NCBI GenBank assembly: GCA_033725935.1
Contig: MU867135.1
Location: 59,717 to 123,716 of the forward strand
DNA length: 64,000 nucleotides
Reading direction: 5' to 3'
DNA from: Cladorrhinum sp. PSN259
Taxonomy: Eukaryota > Ascomycota > Sordariomycetes > Sordariales > Podosporaceae
The notes under the pieces were generated by a model, which saw nothing but the letters and a program-made list of their open reading frames with translations, did no database searches and was not told the DNA's origin. A program made the translations under genes and the position numbers. Below, piece after piece: positions 31,075 through 39,716 of the stretch (position 1 is the stretch's first letter; every line of letters starts with the position of its first letter).

Positions 31075-32139
31075 TCAAGCCGGTCGCTGCAAAGACCCAA
31101 CACCAGCAACCTCAATAACGGTCCTGACAAACTGCTCAGGATCATGCGCAAATCTTCCCAAAAACAAACCATCAACCTCACCGCCCAACTTCTCCCACAG
31201 CCCCGGCCCAGCCGATCCGCCGTAGATAATCCTCACCTTGATCTTCTCCCCCATTCTCCTACCCACCTCCTCCCTAACCATCCTCACCACCCCCCTCACA
31301 TACTCAGCACCAGCCGGTTCCTCAGCACCAATAGCCCAAACGGGTTCATAAGCCAACACCACTTCGGGGGCTGCCCCTTCATCCCCTCCTTCTTTTTCCT
31401 CTGCCAGTATCCCACCAAGCACAACCTCAACCTGCCTCAACACCTCCCTCCCCGCCCCTTCCATGCCTTCTTCTCTTGTCAACTCACCAACGCAAACAAG
31501 CGGCACCATCCCGTTCCTAACCACCGCCTTAACTTTCCTCCTCACATCCGCCTCAGTCTCCCCGAACAATGTTTTTCGTTCGGCGTGTCCCAGCTCCACA
31601 ATGCCGCACCCGACCTCTCTCAAAACACGAGGGGACACTTCCCCCGTGTATGCACCAAAATCCTCCGAGTGACAATCCTGCGCTCCCACGATTATTTTCT
31701 TCTCAAATCCGGACTCTCTAATTACCTGCGCGGCAGAAACCAGCGAGACAAAGTCGGGGACGACAAAGATGTCAATACCATCCTCGCTATCATTGTCAAA
31801 CAACAACAACCTCCTTTCATCATTGGAATGAGAAGAAGAAGAAGAGTAGTGTGATTGTGATGACGACTGCGAAAGCAGCAGCTTGAACTGGTCGACCACG
31901 GCCCGGATGAAGGAATCCGTCCTCGCGGCGGAAAAATACATTTTTGTGGATACCCCGATTATTCTCCTTCTCTTTCTCTGCCGGCTGTTTGGATTATCGT
32001 GGTGATCCATGACAAGCGCGAGCGATGCTGCCGGTGATGCCGCCGTTGTGGAGCCGGACCTGCCCGCAGTCGCGCCGGTACCACCCCGGGCATAACCGGT
32101 TGTGGGCGGTGTGGGGGTGGATGATGATGATGATTCCAT
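31075..32139 (-). CDS. Divergent triosephosphate isomerase-family sugar-phosphate isomerase (LerI/EryH-like)
   Basis: Single-exon 354-residue TIM-barrel protein. Catalytic residues are present: Lys66 in STKMYF (usual NxK motif with Asn replaced), His185 in ELGHAER, and Glu265 in YEPVWAIG. The flexible loop reads AIGAEEPA rather than the canonical AIGTGKTA. A low-complexity Ser/Thr/Gly N-terminal extension of about 58 residues and a Ser-rich insertion (91-105) make it over 100 residues longer than housekeeping TIM. I start at 32139; the frame upstream is a T-rich leader. TIM paralogues of this type interconvert L-erythrulose-1-phosphate and D-erythrulose-4-phosphate in bacterial tetritol pathways. 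The adjacent RpiB and DAK genes support that role here, but this is inference. Confidence 0.88.
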   Translation of the reverse strand: MESSSSSTPTPPTTGYARGGTGATAGRSGSTTAASPAASLALVMDHHDNPNSRQRKRRRIIGVSTKMYFSAARTDSFIRAVVDQFKLLLSQSSSQSHYSSSSSHSNDERRLLLFDNDSEDGIDIFVVPDFVSLVSAAQVIRESGFEKKIIVGAQDCHSEDFGAYTGEVSPRVLREVGCGIVELGHAERKTLFGETEADVRRKVKAVVRNGMVPLVCVGELTREEGMEGAGREVLRQVEVVLGGILAEEKEGGDEGAAPEVVLAYEPVWAIGAEEPAGAEYVRGVVRMVREEVGRRMGEKIKVRIIYGGSAGPGLWEKLGGEVDGLFLGRFAHDPEQFVRTVIEVAGVGSLQRPA

Positions 32140-32868
32140 GTTTTTTGTTTGCCGGACTGCTCTATTGCTTTTTGCCACCTTAAAAATAGAGAAGTATAAA
32201 AAAAATAAAAAAATAAAAAAAAAAGTAAAATAGGCTAAATTGGGTCTTGGCTTGAGGAACCGACAATTCATTAGTAGGAAGAAAAGAAGAAGTGAATTGA
32301 AGGACGTACACACTTTGTAGCCGGGTGAATATCGGAGCCCACCGCCATCGACACTTACACTTGAAATCTCGAGGATCGGTCGAAAATCGGCGAACATCTC
32401 ATTGATACCTATGTACCTTCTCATCTCCACAGAGGCGTGTGTCTAGCACGTCACTCAATGTTGCCCCTCTTCCCCAACCTATGTACACTGCCAACCCACT
32501 TGAGGATCAGTGGATCATCCCCTCTCACGCGGGGTGGCGGGGTAAGATGTTGGAGACCCCTTTTTGAAAAGCTTGGGATAGAGATAGGAGAAACTATTGA
32601 ACCCTGACAAAGTCTACACTACATCCCCCCCGGATGAAACAATCTCTAGAATGGAGTCCAAAGCCCAAGACCAAGAGAAGGGGGAGATCTAGCCCTCTTG
32701 GCCATCAAGCCTGGGGATAACAAGCAGAACCGGGAAGTGGGCTCGACGGATTCCTTGGAATCACCACCATCATGCACGGATAGCCATTTTAGGAAGCTCA
32801 GCAGACACACTGCGCGAAATACGAGATACCATTGGGGGAAGCTGTTCCATCAAATTCGAATTCACACC
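32140..32868. promoter_or_regulatory. Intergenic between TIM-like and RpiB genes
   Basis: 0.73 kb comprising the TIM-like 5' flank (with an A-rich block at 32190-32230) and the RpiB 3' flank. Both genes point the same way. No clear element. Confidence 0.4.
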
Positions 32869-33435
32869 TCACGAACATCCCACCTTCACCTCCTCAGGTT
32901 TTCCCGACAGCCCATGTTCGCCTTCCTCATACTCGTGGATGACCGCCACTTTTGCAGCACTGGCGCTAGAGGTATCAAAGACGTAGCCAAGCCACTCCTT
33001 TGCGAGCCGTCTTGCCAGTTCCAGTCCGACAACCCGCTCGCCCATGCAGAGGACCTGGGCGTTGTTGCTGAGAACTGCTCGCTCAACCGAGAAGCTGTCG
33101 TGCGCAGTTACTGCCCTGACACCCTTGATCTTGTTGGCCGCGATGGCCACTCCCAGCCCAGTCCCGCAAATCAACAATGCCCTGTCAACTTCCCCTGAAG
33201 CGACGAGCTTGGCCGCCGCAGCAGCAATGTGTGGGTATGCCGTCTTGTCGTCGGCGCCGACATCGACCACCGAGATGACTCGGGGGTCTGCTTCGAAGTC
33301 GGCTTTGATTTTGTTCTTGTAACTCACGCCGGCATCCTGGAGTAAATCAAATGGTTAGTACCGAGAAGAAAAGGGGCATGAATGAAAAGAACCAACATCG
33401 CAGCCGATGGCAATCTTCCACTTTGGTGAGCTCAT
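32869..33435 (-). CDS. rpiB: RpiB-type sugar-phosphate isomerase (EryI-like)
   Basis: Two exons (33435-33397 and 33336-32869) joined by a 60-nt intron give 168 residues, the usual RpiB/LacA/LacB size. The start MSSPKWKIAIGCDDAG matches the family N-terminus with its substrate-binding Asp. Cys70 in ICGTGLG is the catalytic thiol position. Where ribose-5-phosphate isomerases have a His-Asn-Asp segment, this protein has LSNNAQVLCMG (103-112), which I recall as typical of the D-erythrulose-4-phosphate isomerases of erythritol pathways. Such an enzyme would deliver D-erythrose-4-phosphate to the pentose phosphate pathway. Divergent from the DAK gene with a 526-bp shared promoter. The RpiB fold is mostly bacterial and filamentous fungi usually have RpiA, so transfer is possible. 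Confidence 0.9.
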
Positions 33436-33961
33436 GTTTGTGTGTCGTTGAAGGCAGTGGTTGTCTTGTCGTTCAGCGGCTCTTGTCGGTTGCTAAAACT
33501 GGTGGTGCCCCCCCCTTGGAAATAGCTTAAATGGATCTTCTCTGAGGGCGGCATTTATCCAAGCCGCCTTTCCATTCCGGGTATCCCGCCTGCAGAACGA
33601 CGCATCCAGAAGCATCAGCATCCACCCGGGGTTTCTAAGCCCGCATGGAGGGGAATATTCTGCATTGCCCCTCTCCTGTGCATCCCCAGTCAAGCCCCAC
33701 ATGCCGGCAAGTGGTTCCATTACCTATGGGTGATCACCGATGTGCATGTGTAATTCGTTAGGGAGGGGGTTCAAGGGGGCAAGGGGTTGTCCCGGGTCTA
33801 AGATTCATATCGGCTGAACCGCGCCAGTCATCGAGTCTGTGAAACCAACTTCTGCATCACTCTGGATTGTCAACTCACATATCTTTGCCATTGGTTGTGT
33901 CTATTCAACCAACCCTTCTCCCCTCAACCCTCTTGTCGATCTTTGACCGGAGTGACCCACA
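33436..33961. promoter_or_regulatory. Shared divergent promoter, RpiB / DAK
   Basis: 526 bp between divergent starts. CreA/CRE1 consensus matches (SYGGRG) occur at 33626-33631 (plus) and on the minus strand at 33684-33689 and 33695-33700. Chance expectation is about two in this length, so this is suggestive only of carbon catabolite repression. A C homopolymer sits near 33510. Confidence 0.5.
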
Positions 33962-35737
33962 ATGTCCAAACGTCATCTCTTTCCTTCGCTGGAGGGACTT
34001 GTTCCCAAAGCTCTCCGTGGAATCGTTGCCAGTAACCCACGTCTGAATCTCGACGAGGCAAACAGAGTCGTTTTCGACCCCGAGTCACCGAAATCGATAG
34101 TCAGCATCATCAGCGGTGGCGGTTCCGGTCATGAACCAGCATGGGCAGGCTATGTGGGAAGCAATATGCTCGCTGCATCTGTTGGAGGCGATGTCTTTGC
34201 CTCTCCCAGCACGAAGCAGATTCTCGCAGCTATCGAAGCTGTCCCATCAGATAAGGGTACACTCCTTGTTATAACAAACTATACGGGAGACTGCCTTCAC
34301 TTCGGACTGGCGGCAGAGAAGACCAAGGCCAAGGGAAATTCATGTCGGATGCTCATCTGCGGTGACGATGTTTCGATCGGGAAAAAGAGCGGATCTCTGG
34401 TTGGCCGTCGTGGACTTGCCGCTCAGATTGGCGTACTCAAGTTCCTCGGCGCCGCGGCTGCTCAGGGGCTGTCGTTGGATGAGCTGTACGACCTCGGCAC
34501 TGCGATCAACGCACAGATTGTCAGCATAGCAGCCACACTCGACCATTGCCATGTGCCCGGCAGGACGGAGCATGGTGCACTCGAAGAAGATGTTGTCGAG
34601 ATTGGAACCGGCCCACACAACGAACCAGGCTACAAGAAGCTGTCCCCTGCTCCCTCAGCCGAAGGTCTTGTCAAGACGATCTTGACGTATCTGTTGGACG
34701 AGACTGACCCAGCGAGAGGATATGTCAAGTTCAATCCCAGCGACGAGACAGTCCTACTAATCAGCAACTTTGGCGGCATGTCGAACCTCGAGATGGGTGG
34801 TCTTGTGGATGAGGTCCTCCAACAACTTTTGGGCGATTGGAACATTGAGCCGGTGAGGGTGTATTTCGGCTGTCTAGAGACATCACTCAACGCTCCAGCA
34901 TTTTCAGTCTCGGTCATCAATATCTCCAACATCGCAGCCAACAGCCCCTTTTCCGTAGATCAGCTGAAGGGTTTCTTGGATCTCAAGACCGACACTGCCT
35001 GGGAAGCCGTTGCTGGTTCTCAGGGTCAACGACGGAAGAGGGCGGACCAGCTTGTGAAACCACCAGCTGAGCAGAGAAGGGTTATTGCCGACGCCAAAGA
35101 TCTGAAGATAGATCCGACTCTGCTGGAGAGAATGCTTCGCGGTGCTTGCGAAGCACTGATAGCTGCAGAGCCAGACCTGACCAAATGGGATACCATCATG
35201 GGAGATGGCGATTGCGGCTTGACACTCGAGACGGGAGCAAAAGCTCTCCTTGAGGCTGTGACCAAACACAATCTAGCCGCCAATGGGTCAGTGGTTGAGG
35301 TGCTCACCGAATTGGAGGATATTCTCGAGAGCAAGATGGGCGGCACATTGGGTGGCATTCTGGGAATCTTCTTCGTGTCTCTTCGAACCGCTCTGGAAGA
35401 GAACATCGCATTGTCGGTGACAGAGGGACCGGTCGCGGTGTGGTCATTGGCACTCTCAAGTGCATTGCATCATCTGGAGCAATATACTCCGGCCAAGGTT
35501 GGCGACCGTACCGTGATGGACACCCTGATTCCATTCGCAAACGCCATGAAGGAGACGAAGAGCTTTGGGGAAGGAGTTGCGGCTGCAGTGAAGGGTGCAG
35601 AGAATACCAAGACATTGAAGGCAAGGTTGGGTAGAGCGACTTATGTTGGTGTAGGATCGGAGACTAAGGAACTGCCTCCCGATCCGGGCGCATGGGGAGC
35701 GATGGTTGCGATTAAGGGGTTGCACTCGGCACTTTGA
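33962..35737 (+). CDS. DAK1: Dihydroxyacetone kinase-family kinase (DAK; possible L-erythrulose kinase)
   Basis: Single-exon 591-residue two-domain DAK. The DhaK domain (1-340) has GGGSGHEP with His57, NYTGD with Asp110, and GPHNEPG with His219, which would bind the ketose carbonyl covalently. The DhaL domain (about 385-591) has MGDGDCG, MGGTLGGILG and GDRTVMDTL for Mg-ATP binding. All catalytic residues are present. It would phosphorylate a short ketose with ATP. Fungal DAKs usually act on dihydroxyacetone, but the bacterial homologue LerK acts on L-erythrulose. The flanking TIM-like and RpiB genes favour a tetrulose substrate. It is divergent from RpiB and convergent with the aldolase gene. 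Confidence 0.93.
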   Translation: MSKRHLFPSLEGLVPKALRGIVASNPRLNLDEANRVVFDPESPKSIVSIISGGGSGHEPAWAGYVGSNMLAASVGGDVFASPSTKQILAAIEAVPSDKGTLLVITNYTGDCLHFGLAAEKTKAKGNSCRMLICGDDVSIGKKSGSLVGRRGLAAQIGVLKFLGAAAAQGLSLDELYDLGTAINAQIVSIAATLDHCHVPGRTEHGALEEDVVEIGTGPHNEPGYKKLSPAPSAEGLVKTILTYLLDETDPARGYVKFNPSDETVLLISNFGGMSNLEMGGLVDEVLQQLLGDWNIEPVRVYFGCLETSLNAPAFSVSVINISNIAANSPFSVDQLKGFLDLKTDTAWEAVAGSQGQRRKRADQLVKPPAEQRRVIADAKDLKIDPTLLERMLRGACEALIAAEPDLTKWDTIMGDGDCGLTLETGAKALLEAVTKHNLAANGSVVEVLTELEDILESKMGGTLGGILGIFFVSLRTALEENIALSVTEGPVAVWSLALSSALHHLEQYTPAKVGDRTVMDTLIPFANAMKETKSFGEGVAAAVKGAENTKTLKARLGRATYVGVGSETKELPPDPGAWGAMVAIKGLHSAL

Positions 35738-36369
35738 TGAATCATGAGATATTTTGCAAATCTTTAAATTAGGTAGATGGTCTGGGGATAATATCATTGA
35801 GCAGCAATTTGATTTTTTGACTTTTTAAAGTTTTTTTTTTTTAGAGGATCTAGCTTTGAGTTGCCCAAAAAGCTATCTATTAGCTTAATTTTGCCCACCT
35901 TGCTGTTATCTATTGTCCATTAGCTTGGTAATGATCCGCCGCATTGCTGGCCAAAAACAGAGCCAAGTTTAATGTTAAGGACAGAGTAACGGGTCAAGAT
36001 ATCTATCGCGGGGACCGTGAGGATTTTTAGATCGTGGACGACAATCCAGAAAACTATGGCTTTATTGAGGGGGTTAAAACCCCCATACACTTGCCATTAT
36101 GCAGGGCAACGATGAGTGCATCGGGGCGATCCTAAGCCACTCTTGGAGACATATCAACGCGTGGTTCCGATGCTACTACCTGATTCCATGAGATTGTTCC
36201 TTTCTCTCTCTCCTTGTTTGAATCCCATGGGACGGGAACTCGGAGCTCGGAATCGCGACATTTCAAGTTCGGGACTTTATCCCAATAATTTGTCCTTTTT
36301 GAGGTGCACCAATTCAGAAGCTCTTTAATCAATTATCCAAAGAATCTAGAATACAGTCATCAAGCTACT
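35738..36369. other. Convergent 3' intergenic, DAK / aldolase
   Basis: 0.63 kb of 3' flanks, AT-rich after the DAK stop with a 12-nt T run. No gene seen. Confidence 0.5.
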
Positions 36370-37236
36370 TCAAGCCTTCCCAGCACTTCCCAGCCAATGC
36401 ATGTACTTCTCAATGGCCTTCTGCATGGCGTCTGTCCCTGCCTCAATGACGCTGGTAAGCGGCTTGCCGCGCATCTCCTCCTGGACCCAAGCATAATGGT
36501 TGTTCATGCCCTTGTTGATGTTGACCTTGGTCACACCGCCCGCCATGCACTTCCTGAAGATCTCCTCATCAAATGGATCAGCGCCATGCAGGACTAGCCT
36601 GACACGATCGCCGACCTTCTTGTTGATAGAATCCAGGCGGTCGTACTCGAGCTGAATACCACGAGGACCATACTCGCCGTGGACGTTTCCGAAAGCAGGA
36701 GCCAGCATGTCAATTCCGGTCGCTACAAACTCCTCGGCTTCCTCGGGGGTTGTCAACAGGCCCTCGAGATCTGCCGTCTCCGCGACACCGTCCTCGCCAC
36801 CCTCAATACGCCCTGGCTCTGCCTCAGCAGCAATGCCGCGCTCGTGGCAGTACTTGACCAACTCGGCAGTCAACTTGAGGTTCTCCTCCTTCTCGTAATG
36901 GCTCATGTCGCACATGATGCTGTCGAAGGCATCGGGGATATCTGCTGCCCGGCGCACCAGCTCGGGCGTCTGACAGTGATCAAGATGGAGGGAAACAGGT
37001 ACACTGGCGCTGTGTGCGGCATCGGCAGCGGCCTTGACGAGGGCGTCTCCGGCATACTGAATCGCCCATGGAAAGAGGAGGACCATGGCCGGCGAGCGAG
37101 CCGCCTCGGCTGCCCTCACTGTTGCGATGATGGACTCGATATTGTAGCAGCACATGCCGGGGACGGCATAACCCCCGGCCAAAGCCTTGTTGAGGATGCT
37201 CATGGAGCGGTTCTCCGATAGCGGCGGGCGAGGCAT
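36370..37236 (-). CDS. Class II ketose-bisphosphate aldolase homologue
   Basis: Single-exon 288-residue class II (zinc) aldolase of the FBA/GatY/KbaY family. LHLDHCQT holds the catalytic Asp86 and zinc ligand His87. The other zinc His residues are in GNVHGEYG (His186) and LVLHGADPF (His217). The phosphate and substrate loop reads VNINKGMNN rather than the NIDTD of fructose-bisphosphate aldolase, so a different acceptor is likely. It is shorter than housekeeping FBA (about 360 residues). I use the ATG at 37236; an internal Met12 (MSILNKAL, 37203) is a possible alternative. Homologues form the C-terminal domain of a plant/fungal fusion with beta-hydroxyacid dehydrogenase and DUF1537 kinase domains. 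Its divergent neighbour is that kind of dehydrogenase. Confidence 0.9.
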   Translation of the reverse strand: MPRPPLSENRSMSILNKALAGGYAVPGMCCYNIESIIATVRAAEAARSPAMVLLFPWAIQYAGDALVKAAADAAHSASVPVSLHLDHCQTPELVRRAADIPDAFDSIMCDMSHYEKEENLKLTAELVKYCHERGIAAEAEPGRIEGGEDGVAETADLEGLLTTPEEAEEFVATGIDMLAPAFGNVHGEYGPRGIQLEYDRLDSINKKVGDRVRLVLHGADPFDEEIFRKCMAGGVTKVNINKGMNNHYAWVQEEMRGKPLTSVIEAGTDAMQKAIEKYMHWLGSAGKA

Positions 37237-37906
37237 TGTGACGGTTCTGCTGGACGGTGATGATGGTGATCCGGTCTGTCTGCCAAGGATTGAGAACTAA
37301 GTTGTTTTGAGAGCTGATTTTAATATCTCAGAGCTCAGGAACCGAAAATCGGTCGATGTCTTTTGGAAGTTTTTTTCCCTCTCGTCGATAGATGGCCCGA
37401 GATATTTGCCGCTCGGATTGCCCAAAGTAGGATCGTCGATATTGTAGCCGCCAAGAACAATATGACGGGCAGTGCTGCATGAGGTTTTAGCCAAAAAGCG
37501 GCAGTGTGTTAGCGGAGACCAGATCCACGTCATAATTGGTCGTCCTGGTTTGGAGAAAAAAGGGGTAGCAATAGCACAGGAACGCACCCCCAGAGCGGGG
37601 AAGCAAGGTGTGGTTCGTCGAGGTGGTGGGTCGACCTGCGCTATGAGTTCACCCGGACGGGTTTCGGCATCAAAGTACGTACACGGGTAGAACTGGCATA
37701 TTGTGATACTGAGGATATGGCGTCTCGGGTGTCGACAGCAGCTCAAATTCTGGCCCCCGGAGCTTTGATCCGCAGTTCTCGGCCCCTCGAATTAGTTGCT
37801 ACCACGCTTCACCGTTTTCCTCCTGACAGCCCATACACTTACACACGTTGGCTTTCCTGGACCACGACTCAGCAACCACATTGATCACACAACCCCAGTT
37901 CTCACC
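37237..37906. promoter_or_regulatory. Shared divergent promoter, aldolase / dehydrogenase
   Basis: 670 bp. Two CreA/CRE1 consensus matches sit back to back: CTGGGG on the minus strand (37588-37593) and GCGGGG on the plus strand (37595-37600). Paired inverted sites are the stronger configuration for CreA binding. Not proof. Confidence 0.5.
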
Positions 37907-39229
37907 ATGGCTGACTCCAAACCACCCGTGTCCTTCATCGGCCTCGGAGCCATGGGCTTCGGGATGGCCACCCATCTCATCAAACAAGGATACAAGGTCA
38001 CCGGCTTCGATGTGTGGGCCCCAACCTTGAACAAATTCAAAGACGCCGGCGGTCTTCCAGCAACCACTCCGGCAGAAGCAGTTGCGGGAAAGGACTTCTG
38101 CGTCGTCATGGTAGCTACTGCGCAACAAGCTCAATCCGTTCTCCTGGATGGCCCCAATCCTGCTGTCCCGGTACTCCCTCAGGGCGCGGTTGTGCTCCTA
38201 TGCTCAACCGTTCCAAGCGAGTATGTCCAAGCACTCCAAGCACAACTTCAGAGCGTCGGCCGTGGCGACATCCTCCTCGTCGACAGTCCAGTATCTGGCG
38301 GTGCAGCCCGTGCTGCAGACGGTACTCTGTCCATCATGGCAGGCGCATCTGATGCCGCTATTGAAAAGGCACGCCCACTTCTTGCCGAGCTTTCAGATCC
38401 AGCCAAGTTGTATATCGTGCAGGGAGGCATCGGTGCTGGCAGCAACATGAAGATGGTTCACCAAGTTCTCGCGGCAAACCAGATCCTGTCTGCCAGTGAA
38501 GTGTTGGGATTTGCAGACCGACTGGGTGTGGACTTGGTCAAGGCACAGCAAGCAGTCCTTTCCTCTGACGCCTGGAACTGGATGTTTGAGCATCGCACTC
38601 CCAGGATATTCACTCAGTTCCAGCCCGTGGCCAGTGCGGTTCAGATCATTGTCAAAGACACCGGCATCATCACCGCCGAGGGAAGGAGAAGCGGCTTCCC
38701 CACCCCAATGACGAGTGCGGCAGAGCAGGTTTATTTCACTGCTATTGGCAGGGGATATGCCGCAGATGATGATAGCAGTATTATTCGACTGTATACGGAG
38801 GGCAAGGACAAAGTTGGAGGCGTGCATGGCACAGCAAGGTCGGAGGAGGAACAGTTGGGGTTGGTTGTTGGTTTGATGAAGGGAATTCTGCTTGCTTCTG
38901 CTGCCGAGTCTCTTGCTTTCGCTCATGCTGTCAGGTTGGACTTGAATCAAGTGTTTGAATTGTGTGTCAATGCTGCTGGTGGTAGCAAGGTTCTGGAAAG
39001 GCTTGGGCCAGCGATCATCGCTGAGCTTCAAGGGAAGCCGGCTGTATCAGGTGAGGCGGACCTGGGGGGCATAGTCAGTGGGTTGCAGGCGGCAGTCGAG
39101 GAGGCCCAAAGGATAAAGACGCCGTTGTTTCTGGGAAGTCAGGCGTTGAGTATCCTTCGGCGCGTGACCTTGTCAAGCCAGAGTGCTCTTTCGGTGGGCG
39201 CCGTGGTCAAGGGGTGGGCTACAAAGTGA
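37907..39229 (+). CDS. Beta-hydroxyacid dehydrogenase, L-threonate dehydrogenase (LtnD)-like
   Basis: Single-exon 440-residue NAD(P)-dependent dehydrogenase. The ATG at 37907 (CACCATGG) is chosen; the open frame upstream is leader. An N-terminal Rossmann domain has GLGAMGFGMA (12-21). The substrate loop reads DSPVSGG (127-133), and the catalytic Lys182 is in NMKMVHQVLAANQ. The all-helical domain (165-300) is followed by an extra helical repeat to the C-terminus (AAGGSKVLERLG), making it longer than the usual 300 residues. The family includes 3-hydroxyisobutyrate, tartronate-semialdehyde and L-threonate dehydrogenases. The VSGGAARAADG and KMVHQVLAANQ wording is closest, from memory, to LtnD. 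Divergent from the aldolase gene. Confidence 0.9.
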   Translation: MADSKPPVSFIGLGAMGFGMATHLIKQGYKVTGFDVWAPTLNKFKDAGGLPATTPAEAVAGKDFCVVMVATAQQAQSVLLDGPNPAVPVLPQGAVVLLCSTVPSEYVQALQAQLQSVGRGDILLVDSPVSGGAARAADGTLSIMAGASDAAIEKARPLLAELSDPAKLYIVQGGIGAGSNMKMVHQVLAANQILSASEVLGFADRLGVDLVKAQQAVLSSDAWNWMFEHRTPRIFTQFQPVASAVQIIVKDTGIITAEGRRSGFPTPMTSAAEQVYFTAIGRGYAADDDSSIIRLYTEGKDKVGGVHGTARSEEEQLGLVVGLMKGILLASAAESLAFAHAVRLDLNQVFELCVNAAGGSKVLERLGPAIIAELQGKPAVSGEADLGGIVSGLQAAVEEAQRIKTPLFLGSQALSILRRVTLSSQSALSVGAVVKGWATK

Positions 39230-39716
39230 TTGGAGTAGCTGGGTGACCTTGAAGCCTGGCAGATGTTGCTGTGTTTTTGAATGCATATTTGTGATGAGGG
39301 TTATGCGTTGATAAAAATTTAGATCTCTCCAGTGGAACCGTATAAGGTCCAACTGCATGATTACCACTGCGGGTGTTCAATGCTTGTTATGGATAAATTA
39401 CCAGAAGATCATCGTTATTATGGAAGCACACTAAATTTTGGCCTCAAAAACTGAACAAGACAGTGGAGACGGGAGTTGATGTTGCGGGTTTTATCCAAAA
39501 TTCGGAGAAGGCAGAACCACTATAACGATCTTTCCACAGCGCACAAGCCACCTGTCAATCGGTGACAACCCCACCGCTTGGAAGGGTTTCCACTCAATTT
39601 AAATCCCTGCGGCAAGTCGCGTCTTTTATCCCGGCGACGCGTCTCACTCCTCATGACCCTCATCCTCATAAACCTCAAGAGTTCCCACCACAATTTCGTC
39701 ACAACATTACATCACC
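39230..39716. other. Intergenic, LtnD-like / dim-5
   Basis: 0.49 kb holding the 3' flank of the dehydrogenase and the promoter of dim-5. Nothing specific seen. Confidence 0.45.

Noticed and set aside
32140..32430. N-terminal extension of the TIM-like protein (97 codons)
   Set aside because: The sequence is T-rich leader giving mostly Phe/Leu. The ATG at 32139 directly precedes the Ser/Thr-rich N-terminus and is preferred.
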